8,570 bases of DNA from Candidatus Woesearchaeota archaeon (GTDB taxonomy: Archaea; Nanobdellota; Nanobdellia; Woesearchaeales; UBA11716), in contig DUKR01000067.1 in assembly GCA_013329175.1 (NCBI GenBank), positions 9,748-18,317 of the forward strand, read 5' to 3'. Position numbers and translations under genes: made by a program. Positions 1 through 6,800 of this stretch are shown here, piece by piece (position 1 is the first letter of the stretch; the number at the start of each line of letters is the position of its first letter). The notes beneath the pieces were generated by a model. The model worked only from the letters and a program-made list of their open reading frames with translations. It was not told the DNA's origin and made no database searches.

Positions 1-1693
1 CTATGACATCAACGTCATGGGAATTGACAATGAAACCATTGTCATCAGGTCATGGAACGCTACGCATTACGGGCAGAACATCACAAACCTCTCCATTGAC
101 CCAGGGGATACCATTACCAACATCTACTTCCTGCTGCAAAGAGGCTCAGAGGCAAACGTCAGCCTCAAGGGGCCTTTTAACCATTCTGTCTTTAACACGT
201 CAGCGCTGTTCAACATCACCGCAAACATTACCATCCTTGGGGCAGATGCAACCAGCTGCGGCGCAACCCTGTCCATTGTCAATGAATCGGTCTATAACAT
301 CACTTCGGGAGAGACGTTTACCCAAAACCTTGGAGACATCAGCAGGCTGGATTCTGCGCTTGCGGTGTGGGAGTCCTCAGCAAAGGCAATTGGAAGCTCT
401 AACTACACCATCACCTCATCATGCGCAACAGACGGGGTTATCCTTTTGTTCCTGAATACTGCCTCTGTCTTTAACGTAACGGTGGAGCAGGGAGCGCCTG
501 TTGTCAATCTTTCCTCGCCTGCCGATTTAGCAACTGTCAGCCAGTTCAACATCACTTTTGCCTACAACGTGACAACGACGTCAAGCGTATCAGCTTGCAG
601 CATCTACTTCAATGGAACGCTTAATGAGACAGACTCCGTTGTAACACCAAACATTGAGCAGAACTTCACCATCGGGGACTTTGGGAACGGAGACTACAGC
701 TGGAACATCACCTGTGTTGATGGCAATGACTATACAGGAGCCTCAAAAACCTTCACTTTTACGGTGCAGGCAAAACCGGATCTTGGCATTACCTCAGCAA
801 ACATCACGTTTGACGTTGCTGCCCCCATCGAGAACCAAAGCGTGAAAGTGACAGCAAACGTCTCAAACACCGGGACGCTGGATGCAACAAACGTTGTGGT
901 GCGTTTTTACAGGGGAAACTACACCCTTGGTGTCCAGATAGGGAGCGACCAGAGCATCAACGTTCCTATAGACTCAAGCAACGCTACCAACGTGTCATTC
1001 TATGCCCAGATAGGCTACAATAACATCTTCGTTGTTGTTGACCCTCCTGCAGGAACGAGCGGCTCAGTGGAGGAGTCAGACGAGAGCAACAACATAGCAA
1101 ACAATACCCTCAGCGTGGTGTCATCCCAATACATAGCAGGCAACCTGACAGGCTCACTCACGCTTGGAGACAGCACAGGCAGGACGCTGATAGACTGGGA
1201 GGTGAGCAATACCTCAGGAAGCAATATCTATGTCGCTGACAGCGACAGCACCATATCATTTGATGACCTGCAGGCTCTTGGCAGAAGCACAACTGGTGCA
1301 ATAGAGTCCAATGATTTTGAGGAGCTTGATATCCTTATCAATACTACCAATGTCACTGACTCGATTGTGTCCCTCTATCTGGAGGGAGGAAGCCCAAGAG
1401 AGCTATCCACGTTCTCCATTTTCGGGAAAGCTATTGAAAATGTTTCCATCATCAATTCGACCAATTCGACGAATTTTCGCACCGGCATATTGTGGGATAC
1501 GAGCGATGATGACAGCGCCAACGAAGTCTTTGACGAAAGTGATGAGGAGGACGTGGTGTTCATCACCACCATCAACATACGAAGCCAGGGGGCATACGGG
1601 TTATATGATTATGAGATACGGATTCCAGCAACTCTTCGGCAGTATGTGGGTGCCAGCGCGGATGCAGTATCTATCTACGCAGAACTCAGGTAG
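1..1693 (+). CDS. Secreted multidomain surface protein, Ig-like and CARDB-like (5' partial)
   Basis: The reading frame is open from base 2, so the true start lies left of the window; 563 residues are visible, ending in tandem stops TAG TAG. Residues 1-55 are the tail of a beta module with the core TIVIRSWNATHYGQ, also found in the minus-strand protein at 3890-6946. Residues 56-160 are beta-rich with Cys86 and Cys141. Residues 166-256 look like a bacterial Ig-like domain with Cys199 and Cys238 as a possible disulfide. Residues 259-372 read as a CARDB (cell-adhesion related) domain: KPDLGI start, VSNTGTLDA core, ESDESNN end. Residues 376-563 form a domain I do not recognise, with a very acidic patch at 499-518. 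N-x-S/T sequons are frequent throughout, which fits an exported glycoprotein. No C-terminal membrane helix or sorting signal is visible, so it is probably released or held by other surface proteins. Surface location is confident; a specific ligand cannot be assigned. Confidence 0.88.
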   Translation, partial: YDINVMGIDNETIVIRSWNATHYGQNITNLSIDPGDTITNIYFLLQRGSEANVSLKGPFNHSVFNTSALFNITANITILGADATSCGATLSIVNESVYNITSGETFTQNLGDISRLDSALAVWESSAKAIGSSNYTITSSCATDGVILLFLNTASVFNVTVEQGAPVVNLSSPADLATVSQFNITFAYNVTTTSSVSACSIYFNGTLNETDSVVTPNIEQNFTIGDFGNGDYSWNITCVDGNDYTGASKTFTFTVQAKPDLGITSANITFDVAAPIENQSVKVTANVSNTGTLDATNVVVRFYRGNYTLGVQIGSDQSINVPIDSSNATNVSFYAQIGYNNIFVVVDPPAGTSGSVEESDESNNIANNTLSVVSSQYIAGNLTGSLTLGDSTGRTLIDWEVSNTSGSNIYVADSDSTISFDDLQALGRSTTGAIESNDFEELDILINTTNVTDSIVSLYLEGGSPRELSTFSIFGKAIENVSIINSTNSTNFRTGILWDTSDDDSANEVFDESDEEDVVFITTINIRSQGAYGLYDYEIRIPATLRQYVGASADAVSIYAELR

Positions 1694-1730
1694 TAGCAGA
1701 AAACATTCATTATCGAACATGTCGGAAATC

Positions 1731-2090
1731 GCAATTATTACGAAGGGCATCGCTCCCGGAAAAAGGCATTACTGACGGCTTATTTTGCTTCCGAACGCTT
1801 TGGCTTTGTTCCTCCTTTTGCCTGCGGTGAGATTGCACATGGAAATTCCGTCATGCACTGCTAAGCCGCCCATCCTTCAACCACGCAAGTAGCAGCGCTC
1901 AATACTGAGGCGATGGCTGCAACACATGCACTGCTGGCCAGCTGAGGCTTTTTTTGTTTACCTCGGAATGTGCAATGAGAAGATGGCCTGAAACGAAGGG
2001 GATGAAGTTACGCATTGGCTGTGGAAGCGATGGGAGGCATGATTAATGCCTTTTTTTGAATGATTTTCTGGGGGAATGCCCCTTTTCCAC
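1731..2090. repeat. Long intergenic repeat, copy A (core with terminal inverted repeats, tail missing)
   Basis: Starts about 40 bases after the stop of the first gene. Positions 1765-1861 match copy B positions 2153-2249 at 92 of 97 bases by hand count. Positions about 1964-2062 match copy C about 3655-3752 closely, including the shared string attggctgtggaagcgatgg. The core runs from a left end near 1745 (gggcatcgctcccgg, then aaaaaggcatta) to a right end at 2044-2080 (taatgcctttttttgaatga to gggaatgcc), which is roughly the reverse complement of the left end. The left inverted repeat is shorter than in copy C. The tail present in B and C is absent: the sequence goes from the right end almost directly into copy B at gagcctgcctgcctc. 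The exact boundary between A and B is uncertain by about 15 bases. The frame that is open in B is broken here by a TAA at 1861. Confidence 0.82.
1933..1959 (+). terminator. Palindrome plus T-run, possible transcription terminator for the first gene
   Basis: A perfect 10-base palindrome gctggccagc (1933-1942) is followed by gaggc and a run of seven T (1949-1955), then GTTT. Archaeal termination usually occurs at T-rich tracts on the non-template strand, so this is a plausible terminator for the gene ending at 1693. It is about 240 bases downstream, which would leave a long 3' leader-like tail in the transcript. The corresponding place in repeat copy C has a similar palindrome-and-T-run arrangement, so the signal belongs to the repeat. 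A second T7 run at 2051-2057 is another candidate. Confidence 0.45.
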
Positions 2091-2444
2091 GAGCCTGCCT
2101 GCCTCTTTGTAATTACGATGAGCATCATTCCAAAAAAGCATTCCTTAAAACGGGCATTGCCAACGGCTTATTTTGCTTCCGAAGGCTTTGGCTTTGTTCC
2201 TCCTTTTGCCTGCGGTGAGATTGCACATGGAAATTCCGTCGTGCACTGCATTGCCATCCATCCTTCAATCCCGCTGGTGCAGCACTCAATACTGAGGCGA
2301 TGGTTGCAGCAAATGGCCTGCTGCCTGGAATGCCCGTCCCATGAGCCTATCCACTCTTTATCCCTCAAAGCTTGCCACTCATGGCTATCCAACAAACCCG
2401 CCTCCTTCCTACCGCAGGGTAGTTCAGGATGGTGAAGGAGTACA
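2091..2444. repeat. Long intergenic repeat, copy B (5' core part plus tail, middle missing)
   Basis: Lies directly next to copy A. The head (2091-2158) contains gagcctgcctgcctc and a run of gcatt motifs like the left inverted repeat of copy C. Positions 2153-2249 are almost identical to copy A. The sequence then jumps near 2325 from the palindrome region to ggaatgcc, the outer end of the right inverted repeat, so the roughly 130-150 base middle part with T-runs seen in A and C is deleted. From 2343 to 2444 it carries the tail shared only with copy C: gagcctatccactct, tccctcaaagc, actcatggctatccaac, and ggtgaaggagtac. An open frame of 119 codons crosses this copy, but comparison with A and C argues against it being a gene. 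Confidence 0.82.
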
Positions 2445-2450
2445 GTTTCT

Positions 2451-2470
2451 TATTACGTTTTATTACGTTT
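2451..2470 (+). repeat. Tandem 10-base direct repeat upstream of the promoter
   Basis: The 10-mer tattacgttt occurs twice without spacing, immediately after repeat copy B ends and about 60-80 bases before the nearest TATA-like element. It could be a regulator binding site for the gene at 2576 or simple AT-rich sequence drift. Nothing in the window links it to a specific regulator. Confidence 0.5.
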
Positions 2471-2531
2471 CATTAAATTACTGCACTTTGCTATAAGTAT
2501 TAAATAGGGTAACTTCCTAATTATCACTAAT

Positions 2532-2539
2532 TTTATAAA
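2532..2539 (+). promoter_or_regulatory. TATA-box-like promoter of the coiled-coil gene
   Basis: TTTATAAA at 2532-2539 lies in an AT-rich stretch. With the usual archaeal spacing of about 25 bases, initiation would fall near 2560, giving a leader of about 15 bases before the ATG at 2576. A second candidate, ctataagtattaaat at 2491-2505, would give a leader of about 50 bases. The assignment rests on position and composition only; a purine-rich BRE is not obvious. Confidence 0.55.
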
Positions 2540-2564
2540 TGCCTGTTCCAGAAATGGGTTAAAA

Positions 2565-2571
2565 AGGGGTG
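2565..2571 (+). promoter_or_regulatory. Possible ribosome binding site of the coiled-coil gene
   Basis: The bases aggggtg end a few bases before the ATG at 2576. The match to an archaeal Shine-Dalgarno core (GGTG) is partial and the spacing is short, about four to five bases. It supports the choice of this ATG as the start, since no upstream in-frame start is better placed. Confidence 0.45.
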
Positions 2572-2575
2572 TGGA

Positions 2576-3322
2576 ATGGCGATTCTTAATTTGAGTAAAT
2601 TTAAGAATAAAGGCGGAGAGGAAGCTACCGGTCAACAGGTGCCTGATGAGTTGCCCCCTTTGCCAGGGCAGGCTCCCCCACCTCAGGCACAAGCAGCTAC
2701 ATCTGGCCAGGCATCTTCTGGTCAATCAACTCCTTCAGTTGCACCCCCAGCGGCCAAATCACCCCCGCCAGTTTCAGGCACCGCAGGACGGCCATCCAGT
2801 GAACCTGCACAAGTATCTGCCTCTAGCCAGGGAGCATCCGCAGCATCGCCAGCTAAAGATAAGCCTAAACCAGATGTTGCTACGCAGCAGCCACTACCAA
2901 CTCCATTTCCCGTTGCTCCTTCACCGGTGCATCAACATTCTCAGGATAAAGAGGCAGTTCCTCAGACTCATCTGCCAAAAGTGCAAATGCCAGCAGATGA
3001 TAAGCTCTACTTCTCAGAGTTGATTGCAAGGTTCCATGAGCAGAGGGGTGCAATAGATGCACATGCAGCGCAGCATGTCATAGCACAGCTTGAGCAAAGC
3101 TGGCAAAAAGAGCGCAAGCTGAAGGAGCTTGCTGATTTGGATGGAGTGATTGAGGAAAAGGCAGCACCCCTCAGGCAGCTTGAGAAAGAATGGCGGATGC
3201 TGAAAGATGAGATTGCAGACAGGGCAGAGCAACTCAGGGAGAAGGAAGAGCATATCATCGCTTTGTCTGCTGAACTGAAGAAGCTGCTTCTGGAAAAGCA
3301 GCAGCGCTCTTCTGCAGAATAG
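2576..3322 (+). CDS. Pro/Ala/Gln-rich disordered plus coiled-coil protein of unknown function
   Basis: The protein is 248 residues, with no signal peptide, no membrane segment and no cysteine, so it is probably cytoplasmic. Residues 1-12 form a short basic N-terminus (MAILNLSKFKNK). Residues 20-140 are low complexity, rich in P, A, Q and S, with an ELPPLPG motif near 25-31; this is expected to be disordered. Residues 143-175 (YFSELIARFHEQRGAID onward) look helical. Residues 176-245 are a strongly charged coiled coil with heptad-like spacing of L, I and A between K, E and R residues. The layout of a small N-terminal segment, a proline-rich linker and a C-terminal coiled coil suggests a scaffold or membrane-periphery adaptor, but I recognise no family and assign no function. 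It is transcribed alone: repeat copy B precedes it and copy C follows. The start is supported by a TATA-like box and a weak ribosome site. Composition differs sharply from the neighbouring surface-protein genes. Confidence 0.82.
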   Translation: MAILNLSKFKNKGGEEATGQQVPDELPPLPGQAPPPQAQAATSGQASSGQSTPSVAPPAAKSPPPVSGTAGRPSSEPAQVSASSQGASAASPAKDKPKPDVATQQPLPTPFPVAPSPVHQHSQDKEAVPQTHLPKVQMPADDKLYFSELIARFHEQRGAIDAHAAQHVIAQLEQSWQKERKLKELADLDGVIEEKAAPLRQLEKEWRMLKDEIADRAEQLREKEEHIIALSAELKKLLLEKQQRSSAE

Positions 3323-3357
3323 CTTTCAGAACTTCTGTAAGAGTTCACCATTATGAG

Positions 3358-3379
3358 GCTTGCCTGCCTCAATGCAAGC
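3358..3379 (+). terminator. Small hairpin after the coiled-coil gene
   Basis: gcttgc (3358-3363) and gcaagc (3374-3379) are perfect inverted repeats around a ten-base loop, 36 bases after the stop codon. No T-run follows directly, so it is a weak terminator by itself. It marks the head of repeat copy C, and the head of copy B has the related gcctgcctgcctc without the second arm. Confidence 0.35.
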
Positions 3380-3586
3380 GGGCGAGAGGCAGCATTCCTA
3401 AAAAAGGGCATTCCAAAAAGGGCATTACCTAATGCTGATATTGCCTCCGGGCACTTTGTCATTGCTCATCCTTTATTTTGCGGTAAAATTGCTCTTGAAA
3501 ATTTCATCGTGCTTTGCATCCGCGTCCATCCTTCATACCCGCAGACAGCAGCGCACTACACTGCGGCAATGGCTGCAACAAATGCC

Positions 3587-3649
3587 CTTGCCAGCAAGCG
3601 CAGCCCGAGCCTTTTTTGGTTTCACTTTTTTTTCTTCGTTTTTCTTTCC
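3587..3649 (+). terminator. Palindrome followed by several T-runs, likely terminator of the coiled-coil gene
   Basis: cttgc and gcaag (3587-3591, 3594-3598) are inverted around two bases, followed by gcccgagcc and T6 at 3612-3617, T8 at 3626-3633, then further T clusters to 3647. Clusters of T on the sense strand are the main known termination signal in archaea, so this would stop plus-strand transcription before it runs into the convergent minus-strand genes. The palindrome-then-T-run arrangement is shared with repeat copy A at 1933-1959. No comparable A-rich tract on the plus strand provides an equally strong terminator for the minus-strand unit; the A-runs at 3400-3419 are weaker. Confidence 0.5.
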
Positions 3650-3889
3650 CCCGTCGGAAAGTGCAATGACATGATGACCTGAAATGAAAGGGATAAAGTT
3701 ACCCATTGGCTGTGGAAGCGATGGGAGGAGTGCTAATGCCTTTTTTTGAATGAGCTTTTAGGGAATGCCAACTCCAACGAGCCTATCCACTCTTATCCCT
3801 CAAAGCATCAACTCATGGCTATCCAACGAGCCTGCCTCCTTCCTCCCGACGGGGCTTTTCAGAATGGTGAAGAAGTACATCAGTAATAA

Positions 3890-6800
3890 TCAGCCCATCC
3901 TCTTCAGCCTTTTCCTGATGCTCCTTATTTCATCCAGAGTTGACGTTTTGCCATTCCTTTGCTTAAGCTCTCTTCGCAGCGACCTGATGGAGATATGATG
4001 AAAGATAAGCACTGAAAAGACAAGAAGCGCTACCGCCAGGCCTATGATCATACTAAGGGCACCCTGCCTTCCTTCTGGAGAGAAGAGCTCAATTTTCGGC
4101 TGCAGGGAAGTCACGAAGCGATATGATGAGTCTCCTTCAAGGATAATCATCACTGACCAGCCCTCAAGCAGGACAAGCAGGTGGTTCCCTCTCCTTCCCT
4201 CAACAAGCACCGAAAACGAGCCCGATTCAGGTCCCCCACCAGTCCTTCCGGTAACTACAAAGCTGGTATTGATGTTCCTTATGGTGAATGGCGTGCCATA
4301 GGGCACCTGCGTCACATTGTCCCTCATGAGGAATGCTCCCTTCATATGGAAAGGCACAAACATGCTTTTGGCTATGATTTCAGCGCCAGGATCAATAGTT
4401 GGCCGTGAGCCTCTTTCCTCCCTGAAGGTGATGGCAAAATAGGAAAATCCGGAGGATTCTGCTTCAAACGTTACGATCTTTCCGTCATCAGCTACTGCTC
4501 TCGTTGTGAGTTCCTGCCACTCTGAGCCATGATAGCGGTGCAGCACCACATCCTCTGCGCTTTTTCCATACTTTTCTATCCATTCCCTCGCCACCCTGAA
4601 GGTGATAGTCGCAAGAGTGATCTGCTCATCACGCATCCCGGCTTTTCCTATGCTCAGGTACTGGAATATCCTGCCGTCGCCAGGGATTTCCCTGATAGCA
4701 GATGGCTTTTTTGCAAGGCGCTCAACCTCAAGGCTTGCATCAGTGATGTCATCGGTCACCGTCAGGGTAACCTCAGTGATGGCAATCTCCTCATCAGTAA
4801 TTGCAATGGGCGTTGGGAGGTTCCTGTTGATGAAATCAATGGCTGCTTTCAGTGCTACGTTTCCAAAGAACTCTTCAACAACCTCCTCTTTTACCGAGCC
4901 GCCTCCATTTCGTTCCAGAGCGCTCACCGTGATGGTGAATTGCTGATACGTTGTGGTCTCCCCGTCGCTTACCCCAATGATGGCGTGCTGGCTTCCTACC
5001 TGCACTGCTGTCGGCACCCACTCGGCAAGCCCGCCTGCTATGGCCATTCCAGCAGGAGCTGAAGAAAGCGAGTAGGAAAGCGTATCATCATCAGAGCTTG
5101 CAGTGTTGCTGTTGTCAGGGTCGGTAGCCACCACCTGATAAGAATAATACGCAGACTCTGTCGCTGTCGTGGCAGGAGTTGACAAAAACACAGGAGCATC
5201 ATTGGTGCCGTTCACGCTGAGATTGAAGCTCTGGTTAGTTACAAGAACACTGTCATTGACTATCACCATCACGGTATGGTTCCCTACATCATCATTGTCA
5301 GGTGTCCATGCAAGAAGCCCAGTCGAGTTGTTGAGCGTCATGTCCGCTGGGGCGACAGCAAGCAAAAACCCTATGCCATCGCCATCGGCATCAGACGCAG
5401 TGACTGCATAAGAAAGCGTCGAATCCTCAAGGGCTGAAGAGGGGGGAGTTGAGGTAATGGCTGGAGGAGAATTTTGGTTAGCTACGCTGATGATATAGGA
5501 CTGGAAAGCTGAGTAGGTGCCATCGCTGACACTCAGGACAACCGCATGCTCCCCTTCCTCCCCCTCAGCAGGCATCCACATCACGCTTCCTGCTGTGCCC
5601 ACGCTCATGCCATCAGGCCCTGAAAAAAGAGAGAACGTAAGGGAATCTCCGTTTGGGTCAGTAGCCTCAGCAGTATAGGAATAGAGCTCTCCTTCAGTTC
5701 CCTCTGCCACAGCTGCCGAGGTAAATGACGGAGCGTCATCACTCACCTCAACTCCAAGTGTGAACGCCTGCAAATCAGTGTATTCGCCATCACTCACCTG
5801 CACAGTTACGCTGTGGTTCCCTGCGTCCTCTGGATAGGCAAACCATGTGATAAGCCCTGATGTCGCATTGATGGCCATTCCTGATGGGGCAGTGGCGAGG
5901 GCATAATCCAGCGGCTCATCATCTGGGTCATCTGCAAGTGCGCTATAGCTGTAGAGAGCACCGGCATACCCAACACCAACGGGCGCTGAAGAGAATGCAG
6001 GAGGATCATTGACGTTAGCAACACTAATGGAAAATGATTGCAGCGCCTCAGCCTCTCCATCACTGGCCCTCACGATGACGGCATTCCCGCCCACGTCATC
6101 ATTGTCAGGAACCCATGCTACAATTCCAGTTGTTGCATTGATGCCCATCCCAGCGGGGGCGCTGGCAAGTGAATACGTTAGTATGTCATCATCATACCCT
6201 GCTCCATTGAGATTGTCAGGGTCAGTAGCCAACGCCTGATAGGAATACTCAGTATCCTGCGTCGCCGAAGTGTTGGGAGTGCTGGAAAATCCAGGAGCAT
6301 CATTTGTTGGCGTCACGTTGAGGGTGAAATTCTGCCATGCCAAAGCGCCAAAGCTATCATTCACAAGAAGAGAGACCTCATGCGCTCCCACGTCATCATT
6401 GTCTGGAGCCCATGAGAGAAGGCCTGTTTCATTATTGAGCACCATCCCGCCTGGCCCATCCATCAGCAGATACCTAATAGTATCAAGATAGTCATCAACA
6501 ACCACCGCATACCCAAAGGCTGAATCCTCCTCTGTGCTGTTATCTGGAGTGCTTGTAATCAGCGGGGGGGTATTTGGAAGTGACTCATTCAATGCCACGT
6601 TCACGTTATACATGCTGCTGGCAAGCGTTGTTGTTAGTGTTCCCTGATGTGTCTGGTTCCATCCCCGAACAATGATGGTATCGCCATCATAGCCAGAGAC
6701 GATGGCAGCATACTTGCCTGGATTTGATGGCCCCCTTCCCGTCACTCCAGAAACAAACGTGCCGCTCGAGGTGTCATTGATGGAAAACGGAGTTCCAGAT

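Larger units (their letters stand above)
3355..3880. repeat. Long intergenic repeat, copy C (most complete, MITE-like)
   Basis: This copy fills nearly the whole gap between the two convergent transcription units. The left inverted repeat is at 3391-3427 (three gcatt motifs separated by A-runs, ending gggcatta). The right one is at 3734-3769 (taatgcctttttttgaatga through gggaatgcc). With two or three small gaps, the reverse complement of the right end matches most positions of the left end. Between them, 3425-3545 aligns with copies A and B at about 70 percent, and 3655-3752 aligns closely with A. The tail 3780-3880 aligns with B 2343-2444 at roughly 85 percent. The 12-mer tccaacgagcct occurs directly repeated at 3773-3784 and 3822-3833. 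No transposase is present. It could be a non-autonomous transposon-like element or a structured RNA element. It stops about ten bases before the stop codon of the minus-strand gene. Confidence 0.82.

Noticed and set aside
2076..2435. 119-codon frame in repeat copy B as a gene
   Set aside because: The frame crosses the A/B junction and repeat parts, is interrupted in copy A, and differences to copy C are spread evenly over the codon positions.
1731..2444. CRISPR array
   Set aside because: The repeated units are hundreds of bases long, with only two adjacent copies and no short regularly spaced direct repeats or spacers.
2453..2725. 90-codon minus-strand frame across the coiled-coil gene promoter
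   Set aside because: It covers the AT-rich promoter and the start of the plus-strand gene in antisense, and its translation has no recognisable pattern.
3353..3682. 109-codon frame in repeat copy C as a gene
   Set aside because: Same repeat-derived frame; its last third is a translation of T-runs (poly-Phe) and it lacks a convincing ribosome site.
3890..3980. Lipoprotein anchoring of the 1018-residue protein through Cys26
   Set aside because: The SVPC context near residue 26 has proline before the cysteine and does not fit a lipobox; the C-terminal helix explains anchoring.
4529..5062. 177-codon open frame on the plus strand
   Set aside because: It lies fully antisense to the PGF-pre-PGF-like and Ig repeat region of the minus-strand gene, whose protein is clearly real; the plus-strand translation shows no domain pattern and no promoter.
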